Source: Pseudomonas sp. GR 6-02 (GTDB lineage Bacteria > Pseudomonadota > Gammaproteobacteria > Pseudomonadales > Pseudomonadaceae). From it: DNA of 64,000 nucleotides. A program made the translations under genes and the position numbers. Below are positions 28,213 to 36,408 of the stretch, in pieces. Numbering within the stretch: the stretch's first letter is position 1; each line of letters opens with the position of its first letter. The stretch is from contig NZ_CP011567.1 of NCBI RefSeq assembly GCF_001655615.1, positions 1,311,001-1,375,000 of the forward strand. The letters are read 5' to 3'. Below the pieces are notes generated by a model. The model saw only the letters and a list, made by a program, of their open reading frames with translations, did no database searches and was not told the DNA's origin.

Positions 28213-29316
28213 ATGGGCAAGCATGATCTGAACAGACGTCAATTCATCAAAACCGTGGGTGTGGCGTCGGTAGCCGCGGCAGCCATGAGCATGCCGTTCA
28301 TCCGGGCCAATGCCAGCGACACGCGCTTTACGGGCAAGACCCTGCGCTTGCTGACCTGGTCCGATGACACTGGCCTGGCAGCATTGCGCAATATCGCGGC
28401 GACCTTCGAAGACAAGTACGGCTGCAAGGTCATCGCTGACCGCACCGGCAGTACCTCGGAAATGGTCGCCAAACTCAAGGCCGGCGGTGATCGTCCACAG
28501 TACGACATCATCACCCTGGCCGGCGTCGGCGCCGAAGGCCTGGCCGCCGCCAACCTGCTGGAAAAACCCGACCTCAACCGCATCCCCAACCTGGTGGACG
28601 TGCCGGAGAAATATCGCACCGGCGCCAATGGCCACGGTATCGGTTACCTGCTGTGGTGCAACAGCCTGGTCTACAGCACCCGTACCCAGAAAGAAGCCCC
28701 GGACAGCTACGCCGCGATGTGGGACGCCGACCTGGCGCCGAACATTTTCCTGCCGCCGCCGAACTGGACCGAGGCCATGGACCTGATCATCATCGCCGCC
28801 AAACTGGCCGGTGGTGACGAACACAACATCGAGCCAGGCTTCAAGAAACTCGCCGAGCTCAAGAGCCGCGTGGTGACCCTGGGCGAAAACCCGAACCAGA
28901 TCGCCGAGCTGTTCCGCACCGGGTCCCTGGACATGGGCGGCTTGTACGCACCGGCGTTTTTCCCCAAACAGATCCGCGACCCGGCCTACGGTCTGGGCGC
29001 CACGTTCGGCATGAAGGAAGGTTTCTACACCGACCTGATGCTCTCGGTGATGCCGAAAAGCCGTCCGGGCGATACCGACCTGGCCTATGCCTTCATCAAC
29101 CACTCTCTGGACCCGCTGGTGCAGGGCAAGATGGCCGAAGACATCTACAACGGTCCGGTCAATGCCAAGGCGATCATCTCCGCCGAAGCCCGCAAGAGCC
29201 CGTACATCCTTACGCCGGAGCAGATTGCCGAGAAGGCGATCATGCACGACAACGCCTTCCTGGCCACCGTGCATGACCAATGGATTCGTCGTTACACGGA
29301 AATCTTTTCTTCCTGA
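28213..29316 (+). CDS. ABC transporter substrate-binding protein (PotD/polyamine type)
   Basis: A 367-residue periplasmic binding protein. The N-terminus carries a twin-arginine export motif, NRRQFIKTVG, followed by a hydrophobic stretch and AxA-type cleavage near ANA. The fold is the COG0687 extracellular solute-binding family (TLRLLTWSDDTGLAALRNIAATFEDKYG). It is first in a four-gene operon with two permeases and an ATPase. The ligand is unknown; spermidine/putrescine relatives or guanidino compounds are likely given the aruI-like gene upstream. AGGGAG lies before the ATG at 28213. Confidence 0.87.
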   Translation: MGKHDLNRRQFIKTVGVASVAAAAMSMPFIRANASDTRFTGKTLRLLTWSDDTGLAALRNIAATFEDKYGCKVIADRTGSTSEMVAKLKAGGDRPQYDIITLAGVGAEGLAAANLLEKPDLNRIPNLVDVPEKYRTGANGHGIGYLLWCNSLVYSTRTQKEAPDSYAAMWDADLAPNIFLPPPNWTEAMDLIIIAAKLAGGDEHNIEPGFKKLAELKSRVVTLGENPNQIAELFRTGSLDMGGLYAPAFFPKQIRDPAYGLGATFGMKEGFYTDLMLSVMPKSRPGDTDLAYAFINHSLDPLVQGKMAEDIYNGPVNAKAIISAEARKSPYILTPEQIAEKAIMHDNAFLATVHDQWIRRYTEIFSS

Positions 29317-29338
29317 TTTCTGCGGTTTGAAGATTCAT

Positions 29339-29469
29339 TGTGGCGAGGGAGCTTGCTCCCGCTCGGCTGCGTAGCAGCCGCAAAACCAGGCACCGCGTTC
29401 TATCTGAAAGGGCGCGGTGATTGATTGGGGTCGCTGCGCAACCCAGCGGGAGCAAGCTCCCTCGCCACA
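29339..29469. repeat. REPIN copy 3, inside the ABC operon
   Basis: The arm TGTGGCGAGGGAGCTTG... at 29339 pairs with the inverted copy ending at 29469. It lies wholly between the binding-protein stop (29316) and the first permease start (29520). Confidence 0.92.
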
Positions 29470-29519
29470 GGTTTTGCCGAATCTCAGTCTTGCTGCTTTC
29501 CATTGACGAGACCCTTGCT

Positions 29520-30428
29520 ATGGAACACCAACCTCTGACCCATCCGGTAAGCGTCGCACCCACGCGCGCTAATCGGGGTGTCTCACCGACAGTGCGTGCG
29601 TGGTTTTTCCTCTCGCCGTCGATGCTGTTTCTCGGCGTGCTGATTGCCGCCAGCCTCCTGGTGCTGCGCATGAGCGTGGGCACCAAAGGTGCGGAGTGGT
29701 CCGGCTTCAGCCTGGCCAGTTACGCGCAATTGCTGGAACCGTACTACCTCAAATCCTTGCTGCTGACCCTGCGCCTGGCGCTGATCAGCGCGGTGATCGC
29801 GGTGCTGCTGGCGATCCCGGTGGCCTACACCATGTCGCGGCTGACCTCACCGTTCGTGCGGCGGATTTTCCTGGCGGCGGTGCTGTTGCCGTTGCTGGTC
29901 AACCTGTTACTGCAAAGCTATGGCTGGCTGGTGATTCTCGGCCCGGGCGGGATGCTCAATCAGGCGCTGATGGGCCTGGGCCTGATCAAGCGGCCGATCA
30001 TGCTGCTGTACAACCAGAACGGCGTATTGATGGGCCTGGTGCAAACCGCGTTCCCGTTGGCTGTGCTGCCGATTGCCAGTGCCATGCGCGGAGTCGCCCG
30101 CACTTACGAAGAAGCCGCTGCAACCTTGGGCGCCAGTCGCCTGCAGGTGTTTCGCCAAGTGGTGTTGCCGATGAGTTTTCCGGGGATCATCACCGGCGCG
30201 ACGTTGGTGTTTGCCTACAACGCCAGCAGCTTCGTGGTGCCTTTGCTGCTCGGCGGTCGGCGCGTGCCGATGCTGGCGGTAATGGTCCATGACCAGATCG
30301 CCCCGCTGATGAATTGGCCCGCCGCGTCCGCTGCCGGCGTGGTGCTGATCGTTACCACCCTGGCCATCATGACCTTGTCCGAATACATCACTGGCCGTCG
30401 TCGGCGCATGCTGGAGGCTTCCCAATGA
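29520..30428 (+). CDS. ABC transporter permease (PotB-like)
   Basis: A 302-residue inner-membrane permease of the spermidine/putrescine type (COG1176) with about six spans. The cytoplasmic EAA loop that contacts the ATPase reads YEEAAATLGASRLQVFRQVVLPMSFPGI, near residues 195-222. The start at 29520 is chosen because the protein N-terminus follows it and the longer frame runs back into the repeat. The stop overlaps the next gene by four bases (ATGA). Confidence 0.88.
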   Translation: MEHQPLTHPVSVAPTRANRGVSPTVRAWFFLSPSMLFLGVLIAASLLVLRMSVGTKGAEWSGFSLASYAQLLEPYYLKSLLLTLRLALISAVIAVLLAIPVAYTMSRLTSPFVRRIFLAAVLLPLLVNLLLQSYGWLVILGPGGMLNQALMGLGLIKRPIMLLYNQNGVLMGLVQTAFPLAVLPIASAMRGVARTYEEAAATLGASRLQVFRQVVLPMSFPGIITGATLVFAYNASSFVVPLLLGGRRVPMLAVMVHDQIAPLMNWPAASAAGVVLIVTTLAIMTLSEYITGRRRRMLEASQ

Positions 30429-31273
30429 GCACTTTGATCAAGAAGCGTCAGTCGTTGCTGCCGGGCGATACCGGCAAGTTCGCCGGCATCCTCTCGGGCT
30501 TCATTCTGCTGCTGGCTGTGTTGCCGATTTTGACCATGATTGTCATGTCATTCAGCGGCGCGTCGAACCTCGACTTTCCGCCCAGCAGCTACAGCCTGCA
30601 ATGGTACAAGGCCGCCTGGCACACGTTCGTCTCGCCGGACGCCAGCGACGTACTGAGCCTGGGCAAGGCCATGAGCACCAGTTTGCTGGTGGCCTGCCTG
30701 ACCATGATCTTCGCCACGATCATCGCGGTGCCGGCGGCTTACGCGCTGACCCGTTGCGAGTTCCGTGGCAAGGCCGTGGCGCTGCAATTGATGTCGCTGC
30801 CACTGGTGTTCCCGATGGTGGTGTTGGGACTGGCCTTGCTGTTGGTATTCGACAGTCTGCCGTTCCAGATAACCACTTCGCGGCTGGTGATTGCCCATGT
30901 GATTCTGGCGCTGCCGTTCGTGGTGAAAAACTGCACGGCAGCGATGCTCTCCATCGGCAGCGAAGTCGAAGAGGCCGCGCAAATGCTCGGCGCTTCACCG
31001 ACTCGGGCGATTGTCGATGTGGTGGTGCCGTTGATGAAGTCGGGGATTCTGGCGGGCATGCTGCTGGCGTTCATCGTCTCGTTCAACGAATTCACCGTGA
31101 CCTATTTCCTCTACACCATCGACGTCATGACCGTGCCGATCTGGATGTACAGCCGCACCGTGTCATCGCTCGACCCTACCGTTTTCTCGTTTGCCGTGCT
31201 GATCGTGCTGATCGACTTCGTGCTCATTTGGGCGCTGGAAAAGTTGGTTGGCGAAGGCGGCGTTTCGTTCTGA
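30425..31273 (+). CDS. ABC transporter permease (PotC-like)
   Basis: A 282-residue second permease (COG1177) with six predicted spans and the EAA loop VEEAAQMLGASPTRAIVDVVVPLMKSGI. It overlaps the first permease by four bases, so both are made in equal amounts. Together they would form the membrane channel for a polyamine-like or guanidino substrate. Confidence 0.88.
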   Translation: MSTLIKKRQSLLPGDTGKFAGILSGFILLLAVLPILTMIVMSFSGASNLDFPPSSYSLQWYKAAWHTFVSPDASDVLSLGKAMSTSLLVACLTMIFATIIAVPAAYALTRCEFRGKAVALQLMSLPLVFPMVVLGLALLLVFDSLPFQITTSRLVIAHVILALPFVVKNCTAAMLSIGSEVEEAAQMLGASPTRAIVDVVVPLMKSGILAGMLLAFIVSFNEFTVTYFLYTIDVMTVPIWMYSRTVSSLDPTVFSFAVLIVLIDFVLIWALEKLVGEGGVSF

Positions 31274-31291
31274 TTTCTTGAGGTGATTCAA

Positions 31292-32347
31292 ATGACTGGT
31301 CTGATTCTGGAAAACGTCGAGAAACATTACGGCTCGGCCTGCGCGGTAAAGGATGTGAACCTGCATTTGCCCGAGGGCAAACTGGTGTGTTTTCTCGGCC
31401 CGTCGGGCTGCGGTAAAACCACTTTGCTGCGGATGATCGCCGGGCTCGAAACCCTGACCGGCGGCGAGATTCGCCTGGACGGTGAAGACATCGGCCATAC
31501 CCCTGCGCATCAGCGCAATTTCGGTATGGTGTTTCAATCCCTGGCGCTGTTCCCGCACATGACGGTGGGGGAGAACATTGCCTATCCGCTGAAACTGCGT
31601 GGGGTCAGCAAGGCCGATCAGCAGGCGCGGGTGGTGGAGTTGCTTGAGCTGATTCAACTGCAGGAAATGATTGATCGCCCGGTGGCGAAACTCTCCGGCG
31701 GTCAGCGTCAGCGTGTGGCGATTGCCCGGGCGATTGCCTCGCGGCCGAAAATCCTGCTGCTCGACGAACCGCTGTCGGCGCTGGACGCCAAGTTGCGCGA
31801 GTCGATGCAGGTGGAAATCCGTCAGCTGCAACAGCGCTTGAACATCACCACTATCATGGTCACCCACGACCAGCGCGAAGCCATGACCATGGCCGACATC
31901 GTGGTGGTGCTGGGTGAGCATCGGGTGCAGCAGGTGGGCACGCCGATTGAGATTTATCGGCACCCGGCCAACGAATTCGTCGCGGACTTCATCGGTTCGG
32001 GGAATATTTTCCCGGCCACGGCGTTGGGCAATGGCAAGGTCAGCCTGCCCGGCGGTGATGCGCTGCAAGTGCCGATCTGCAGCAGCATCGTGGTGGGGGA
32101 GAAGGTGAAAATGCTGATTCGCCCCGAAGACCTGCAATTGTCGCAACCGCAGGCCACGGCGGGGAATCGCTTGCTGGGCAAGGTGACGTTTGTGCGGGAT
32201 ATCGGCGCGACCATCGAAACCACCGTCGAATGTTCCGGGGTGTCGTTTACCGCGTTGAGCACGCCGTGTCAGGACGTTGGGTTGAGCATTGGCAATCCGG
32301 TGTCGGTGACCTTGCCGGCTGAGGCGTGCCGAGTGTTGAGCGCCTGA
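31292..32347 (+). CDS. ABC transporter ATP-binding protein (PotA-like)
   Basis: A 351-residue ATPase of the COG3842 polyamine/iron group. Walker A is GPSGCGKTT (about residue 38), the signature LSGGQRQRVAIARA, Walker B ILLLDEPLSALD, and the switch histidine is in THDQREAM. A C-terminal TOBE domain follows from about residue 275. GAGGTG lies seven bases before the ATG at 31292, which I prefer over the GTG nine bases upstream. It is the last gene of the operon. Confidence 0.9.
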   Translation: MTGLILENVEKHYGSACAVKDVNLHLPEGKLVCFLGPSGCGKTTLLRMIAGLETLTGGEIRLDGEDIGHTPAHQRNFGMVFQSLALFPHMTVGENIAYPLKLRGVSKADQQARVVELLELIQLQEMIDRPVAKLSGGQRQRVAIARAIASRPKILLLDEPLSALDAKLRESMQVEIRQLQQRLNITTIMVTHDQREAMTMADIVVVLGEHRVQQVGTPIEIYRHPANEFVADFIGSGNIFPATALGNGKVSLPGGDALQVPICSSIVVGEKVKMLIRPEDLQLSQPQATAGNRLLGKVTFVRDIGATIETTVECSGVSFTALSTPCQDVGLSIGNPVSVTLPAEACRVLSA

Positions 32348-32359
32348 TTTTACTGGCCC

Positions 32360-32431
32360 CATCGCGGGCAAGCCCGCTCCCACAGGGTTCCGTGTACACC
32401 GGTCCTTGTGGGAGCGGGCTTGCCCGCGATG
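32360..32431. repeat. REP doublet (CGCGGGCAAGCCCGCTCC type)
   Basis: Arms at 32360-32383 and 32408-32431 are perfect 24-bp reverse complements. It lies between the convergent ATPase and AraC genes, just past the ABC operon. Confidence 0.88.
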
Positions 32432-32460
32432 AGGCCATCAGCCATGCAACAAATGCCGGA

Positions 32461-33390
32461 TCAAACCGTCAACCGCAACCGCGCCAAGTCCCGCAGCGGC
32501 GGTGCCCCGAACAATCGGCTGTACTCGCGGCTGAACTGCGAAGGGCTTTCATACCCCACCCGATACCCCGCCGCCGACGCTTCCAGCCCTTCGGCCAGCA
32601 TCAACCGCCGCGCTTCTTGCAGGCGCAACTGTTTCTGATACTGCAGCGGACTCATCGCCGTCATCGCCTTGAAGCGGTGATGCAGCGTCGACACGCTCAG
32701 GTTCACTTCCCGCGCCAGATCATCGATGCGCAGCGGTTGCTCATAATTGCCGTTGAGCCATTTGATCGCCTGGCCGATGCGATGGCTCTGGCTGTTGGCG
32801 ATGGCAATCTCATACAGCCGATGCCCCTGCTGGCTGCGCAACAGCCGATACAGAATCTCCCGACGAATCAGCGGCGCCAGCATGGCGATGTCTTTCGGTG
32901 TGTCCAGCAAACGCGCCAGGCGCAGCACGGCGTCGAGCATGGCCGCGTCGATCCGCTCGACATACAGGCCTCGGCCCGTGGGCCGTGTGGGCAGGCCGAT
33001 GGGGCCGGCGTCGGCAATCAGCGCGGTGATTTCCGCCGGGTCGATGTCCAGCCGCACCGCGAGGATCGGTTCTTCGGGCGAGGCATTCACCACCCGCCCG
33101 CTCAGGGGCATCGAGACCGATACCACCAGGTAATTCAGCGGGTCGTAATTGAAGTGTTCGTCCGCCAACCGAACTTCCTTGCGTCCCTGGGCCATGATGC
33201 ACAGGGCCGGTTGGGCCAGCCCCGGGGCGAAATCATGGGATTTGCTGTGACGCGACATGAACAGCGAACCGACGGCGGTGGCATAGGAACCATCGTCCAG
33301 CGTGTTGCGACGGATGAGGTCGGCCAGTTCCGCGCGCTGTTTTTCCATGTCAGCGGGAAGCGGAGCCTGAAAGTGATCGAGCGACGACAT
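32461..33390 (-). CDS. AraC-family regulator with AraC_N domain
   Basis: A 309-residue regulator. The N-terminal half is the AraC_N domain, with segments such as SLFMSRHSKSHDFAPGLAQPALCIMAQGRKEV. The C-terminal helix-turn-helix pair lies in LRIDDLAREVNLSVSTLHHRFKAMTAMSPLQYQKQLRLQEARRLM and AAGYRVGYESPSQFSREYSRLFG. GGAGG eight bases upstream favours the ATG at 33390 over one at 33420. Its target is not obvious; the small monooxygenase and other genes across the 336-bp gap are possible. Confidence 0.87.
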   Translation of the reverse strand: MSSLDHFQAPLPADMEKQRAELADLIRRNTLDDGSYATAVGSLFMSRHSKSHDFAPGLAQPALCIMAQGRKEVRLADEHFNYDPLNYLVVSVSMPLSGRVVNASPEEPILAVRLDIDPAEITALIADAGPIGLPTRPTGRGLYVERIDAAMLDAVLRLARLLDTPKDIAMLAPLIRREILYRLLRSQQGHRLYEIAIANSQSHRIGQAIKWLNGNYEQPLRIDDLAREVNLSVSTLHHRFKAMTAMSPLQYQKQLRLQEARRLMLAEGLEASAAGYRVGYESPSQFSREYSRLFGAPPLRDLARLRLTV

Positions 33391-33726
33391 GCAGGGAATC
33401 CTCCGTGAAGTGTTGGTCATGGGCCGAGCTTAAATTTGTGCAAGGGACAGCGGTAGACACATCCTGTCAAAAGCTTGCCTGATTCTGCGCGGGGTGAATA
33501 CACGAGGCTGCCATAGCAGGGCAACGTGGATGAAACTTGCTTAAAAGTGGTGTGACAGCGGTGTGACAATACTTTGCGCGCTGTTACAGAGGCTTTTTGC
33601 AGTTGCGCAGGATTGTGCAATAAGCCGGCAGAAATCGACTAACGCTGACTGTGATGCGCCGCCTAATCTTGGATCCTGTCGCAGCCCGTCCCACGGCTGC
33701 CACTCGACTCCCTGGGAGGGTTGAAC
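33391..33726. other. Intergenic region between the AraC gene and monooxygenase gene
   Basis: 336 bases, noticeably lower in GC than the flanks. Two tandem copies of GTGTGACA occur at about 33551 and 33563. No convincing gene is present; it should hold divergent promoters. Confidence 0.5.
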
Positions 33727-34080
33727 ATGTCTACGCAGATCCCCGTCAGTCATATGGCCTTCGTTCGCGCCCGCGCCGGGCGTTCGGCAGAACTCGGTGC
33801 GCGCCTGAGCGCCCTGATCGAACCGTCGCGCAACGCGCCGGGTTGCCTGAGCTTCGCCCTGCAGCACTCGCAATGTGATCCCGAGCTGTGGCTGGTGTCC
33901 GGTTTCTGGGCCAGCCAACAGGCGATGACCGCTTACTTCGGCAGCCCGGCGATGCAGATTTTTGCCGAACTGGTGCAGGAAATGGTGGTCAACAGCCTGG
34001 ATTTCCATACTTTCAAGGATGTCTCGGCGACCCAGGCCCTCGGCCAGTCCCAGGCAGCGGTACACAAACTGGCCGGTTGA
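33727..34080 (+). CDS. Antibiotic biosynthesis monooxygenase (ABM) family protein
   Basis: A 117-residue ABM-fold protein (dimeric ferredoxin-like alpha/beta barrel), with FVRARAGRSAELGARLSALIEPSRNAPGCLSFAL and WLVSGFWASQQAMTAYF as family-typical segments. Such proteins include quinone-forming monooxygenases and heme-degrading enzymes; which applies here cannot be told. GGGAGG lies eight bases before the ATG at 33727. Confidence 0.75.
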   Translation: MSTQIPVSHMAFVRARAGRSAELGARLSALIEPSRNAPGCLSFALQHSQCDPELWLVSGFWASQQAMTAYFGSPAMQIFAELVQEMVVNSLDFHTFKDVSATQALGQSQAAVHKLAG

Positions 34081-34121
34081 GGGTTTAATGGCGCAACTCT
34101 CCATTAGCCAGGATCCGCGAC

Positions 34122-34352
34122 ATGGCACGTAAAGCCTTTGAACACTTCGAAGCCGTTTCAGCAGTAGTACCGAGCGAGGGCGGTTACCACGCCGCGATTG
34201 CCGTCAAAGCCCTCGGTGGTTCCGGTGCCCCGGTTTTTCACAAAGTGCTGGAAGGCCAGACGTTCAAGACCGCTCATGAAGCCGACGAGGCCGCGGCCAA
34301 AGAGCTGACCCACCTCAAAGACGTCAAACAAGACGCCGACCTGCTCTGGTAA
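34122..34352 (+). CDS. Small conserved protein of unknown function
   Basis: A 76-residue soluble protein rich in Ala, Glu and Lys, beginning MARKAFEHFEAVSAVVPSEGGYHAAIAVKALGG. No signal or membrane span. It follows the ABM gene by 41 bases on the same strand and may be co-transcribed. I recall similar small proteins in Pseudomonas but no named family. Confidence 0.55.
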   Translation: MARKAFEHFEAVSAVVPSEGGYHAAIAVKALGGSGAPVFHKVLEGQTFKTAHEADEAAAKELTHLKDVKQDADLLW

Positions 34353-34982
34353 TCACTTGACCGCCCCCGGGCGGAACATCTTGAACAGTGCCTCTGGCCC
34401 CAGCTGAAAATAATCCGCTGGCCCGCCGCCGCGCAGAATCGGTTCTGCCGCGGCGGTGTCGTACACCCCATCCTTCAACAGCCATTTGGCGATGTGCACG
34501 GCGACCACTTCGCCGAGAATCAGCCAGCTCGGCACCACTTCCTTGTTGGCGCGCTGCAACTGAATGATCTGCGTGACCTTGCACTCGAAGGACACCGGGC
34601 TTTCGGCGACCCGTGGCACCTGAATGATCTTCGACGCGGCGGTGGTCAGCCCGGACAGTTCGAACTCGTTGACTTCCGGCCCGACCATGGCGCAGCTCTG
34701 GTTCATCTGCTCGGCCAGCGGACGCGTCGCCAGGTTCCAGGCGAACTCGCCGGTCTGCTCGATGTTGTTCAGGCTGTCTTTGCGCCCGACACTGGAAAAC
34801 CCGATGATCGGCGGGATGTAGTTGAAGGCGTTGAAGAAGCTGTAGGGCGCCAGGTTCAGGCGACCGTTGGCGTCCTGGGAGGAAATCCAGCCGATGGGAC
34901 GCGGGCCGACGATGGCGTTGAACGGGTCATGGGGCAGGCCATGGCCGTTGGCGGGTTCGTAGAAATGGATATCGTCGGGCAT
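34353..34982 (-). CDS. Flavin reductase-like FMN-binding protein
   Basis: A 209-residue protein of the flavin reductase/split-barrel FMN family. It is identified by VGPRPIGWISSQDANGRLNLAPYSFFNAFNYIPPIIGFSS and by SPVSFECKVTQIIQL. Such proteins reduce FMN with NAD(P)H to serve partner monooxygenases. A functional link to the nearby ABM gene is possible but unproven; they are transcribed on opposite strands. Start at 34982 with AGGA about nine bases upstream. Confidence 0.8.
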   Translation of the reverse strand: MPDDIHFYEPANGHGLPHDPFNAIVGPRPIGWISSQDANGRLNLAPYSFFNAFNYIPPIIGFSSVGRKDSLNNIEQTGEFAWNLATRPLAEQMNQSCAMVGPEVNEFELSGLTTAASKIIQVPRVAESPVSFECKVTQIIQLQRANKEVVPSWLILGEVVAVHIAKWLLKDGVYDTAAAEPILRGGGPADYFQLGPEALFKMFRPGAVK

Positions 34983-35104
34983 GGAGTGAATTCCTGAGGG
35001 CGTCCGGGAGATGAGCATGGTGCAAGGGCCAGCGGCAGATTTCAATCAGTGGGAGTGGGGCTTCTGTGGCGATCACCGGGTTTTGCTTTCCCCAGAAATG
35101 ACTA

Positions 35105-35124
35105 AGCCCGGCCAGAGCCGGGCT
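35105..35124. terminator. Hairpin after the small exported protein gene
   Basis: AGCCCGG, a six-base loop, then CCGGGCT gives a 7-bp GC stem 19 bases beyond the stop at 35143. The T tract that follows on the minus strand is weak, so termination is probable but not certain. Confidence 0.55.
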
Positions 35125-35142
35125 GTGTGGTGCGTACAGGGA

Positions 35143-35334
35143 TCAGTTGGTACGGGCAGCGTCGGTGCGATCGACGCTGTCGGTAGCGACTTTGGCCGCG
35201 TCGGTGCGGCTGTCGTCAGCGGTGTTGCTTTGCGCAGTGAAGACGGCGGAACCGGTGCGGTCGTAACCATCGGCGGCGAAGGTATTGGCCGCCAGCACAG
35301 AGAGGGTCAGGGCAAGCATCAGTTTGGTTTTCAT
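35143..35334 (-). CDS. Small exported protein of unknown function
   Basis: A 63-residue protein with a Sec signal (MKTKLMLALTLSVLAANTFA) and a short acidic mature part rich in Asp, Thr, Ala and Arg (DRTGSAVFTAQSNTADDSRT). AACTCC before the ATG at 35334 gives GGAG on the minus strand. Similar small periplasmic proteins occur in Pseudomonas without known function. Confidence 0.55.
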   Translation of the reverse strand: MKTKLMLALTLSVLAANTFAADGYDRTGSAVFTAQSNTADDSRTDAAKVATDSVDRTDAARTN

Positions 35335-35540
35335 GGGTAACTCCAGTTTGCACATTGCAATGAATTGATCGACGGGGGGCAGGATGCGTACTGGGCATTA
35401 ACCAGCGATTAATCGGGCTCTCTTGTCTGCGTGACAGAATTTTCATCCTGCACTTACCTATTTTTCACCGCTCCACCGCCAGTCTGCGCACCGGTCAATA
35501 ACCCGAAGAAACGACCGCCACGAACTGGAGCTTGCCTTGA

Positions 35541-36296
35541 ATGAATAAACTTCCTCAGATCACCCTGGCGTTCTGGGTCATGAAAATCTGCGCAACGACC
35601 CTGGGTGAAACCGCGGGGGATTTGTTGTCGATGACCCTTAATGTCGGTTACGCCATCAGCTCGCTGATTCTGATCAGCGTCTTTGTGCTGACGCTGGTCA
35701 CGCAGTTGATGTCCAAAACTTACAAGCCGGTGCTGTACTGGATCGTGATTCTGTCGACCAGCACCGCTGGCACCACCATGTCCGACTTCATGGACCGCAC
35801 CCTTGAATTGGGCTACGCCACGGGTTCGATGATCCTGATTGCGATTCTGCTGGGGATTTTCGCGGCCTGGCGCTTGAGCGGCGATTCGCTGAACGTCACC
35901 AAGGTCCAGACCTTCCGGGGCGAGATGTTCTATTGGATGGCGATTCTGTTTTCCAACACCCTGGGCACGGCGCTTGGCGATTACCTGGCCGACGACTCGG
36001 GCCTGGGTTTTGCCGGCGGCGCACTGTTGATCGGTTCGACCATTGCGCTGGTGGTGCTGTTGAAATACTTCACGAAGATTTCGTCGGTGCTGCTGTTCTG
36101 GGTGGCGTTCGTGTTGACGCGGCCATTCGGCGCAACCTTGGGCGACTTCCTGACCAAACCCCATGCAAAGGGTGGCCTGGATTTCGGCACCATCGGTTCG
36201 TCGCTGGTGTTGGCGGGGATTCTGGTGGTGATGATTGCGGGGGCGTCTTACGTGCAGGGCAAGTACGCGAAGCAGACGGCGGCTGAGTTGACCTGA
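35541..36296 (+). CDS. COG4705 membrane protein with four internal repeats
   Basis: A 251-residue integral membrane protein with about eight hydrophobic segments. Four related motifs recur at regular spacing: TTLGETAGD, TSTAGTTMSD, NTLGTALGD and RPFGATLGD. Each is followed by a Gly/Leu-rich span, so the protein is a four-fold repeat with an acidic residue at equivalent places. It belongs to the COG4705 uncharacterised membrane-anchored proteins. A transport or ion-related role is only a guess. It is free-standing, with a start at 35541 and a REP pair 16 bases after the stop. Confidence 0.75.
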   Translation: MNKLPQITLAFWVMKICATTLGETAGDLLSMTLNVGYAISSLILISVFVLTLVTQLMSKTYKPVLYWIVILSTSTAGTTMSDFMDRTLELGYATGSMILIAILLGIFAAWRLSGDSLNVTKVQTFRGEMFYWMAILFSNTLGTALGDYLADDSGLGFAGGALLIGSTIALVVLLKYFTKISSVLLFWVAFVLTRPFGATLGDFLTKPHAKGGLDFGTIGSSLVLAGILVVMIAGASYVQGKYAKQTAAELT

Positions 36297-36311
36297 TACC
36301 GAGGTGTCCCG

Positions 36312-36377
36312 TTCGCGGGCAAGCCTCGCTCCTACAGATGATCGCGTACCCCTGTAGGAGCGAGGCTTGCCCGCGAA
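36312..36377. repeat. REP doublet (GCGGGCAAGCCTCGCTCC type)
   Basis: Arms at 36312-36337 and 36352-36377 are perfect 26-bp reverse complements with a 14-base loop. It lies between the convergent COG4705 and transporter genes. Confidence 0.88.
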
Positions 36378-36408
36378 GAGGCCGGTACAGCCGCCATCAA
36401 TGTTGCTG

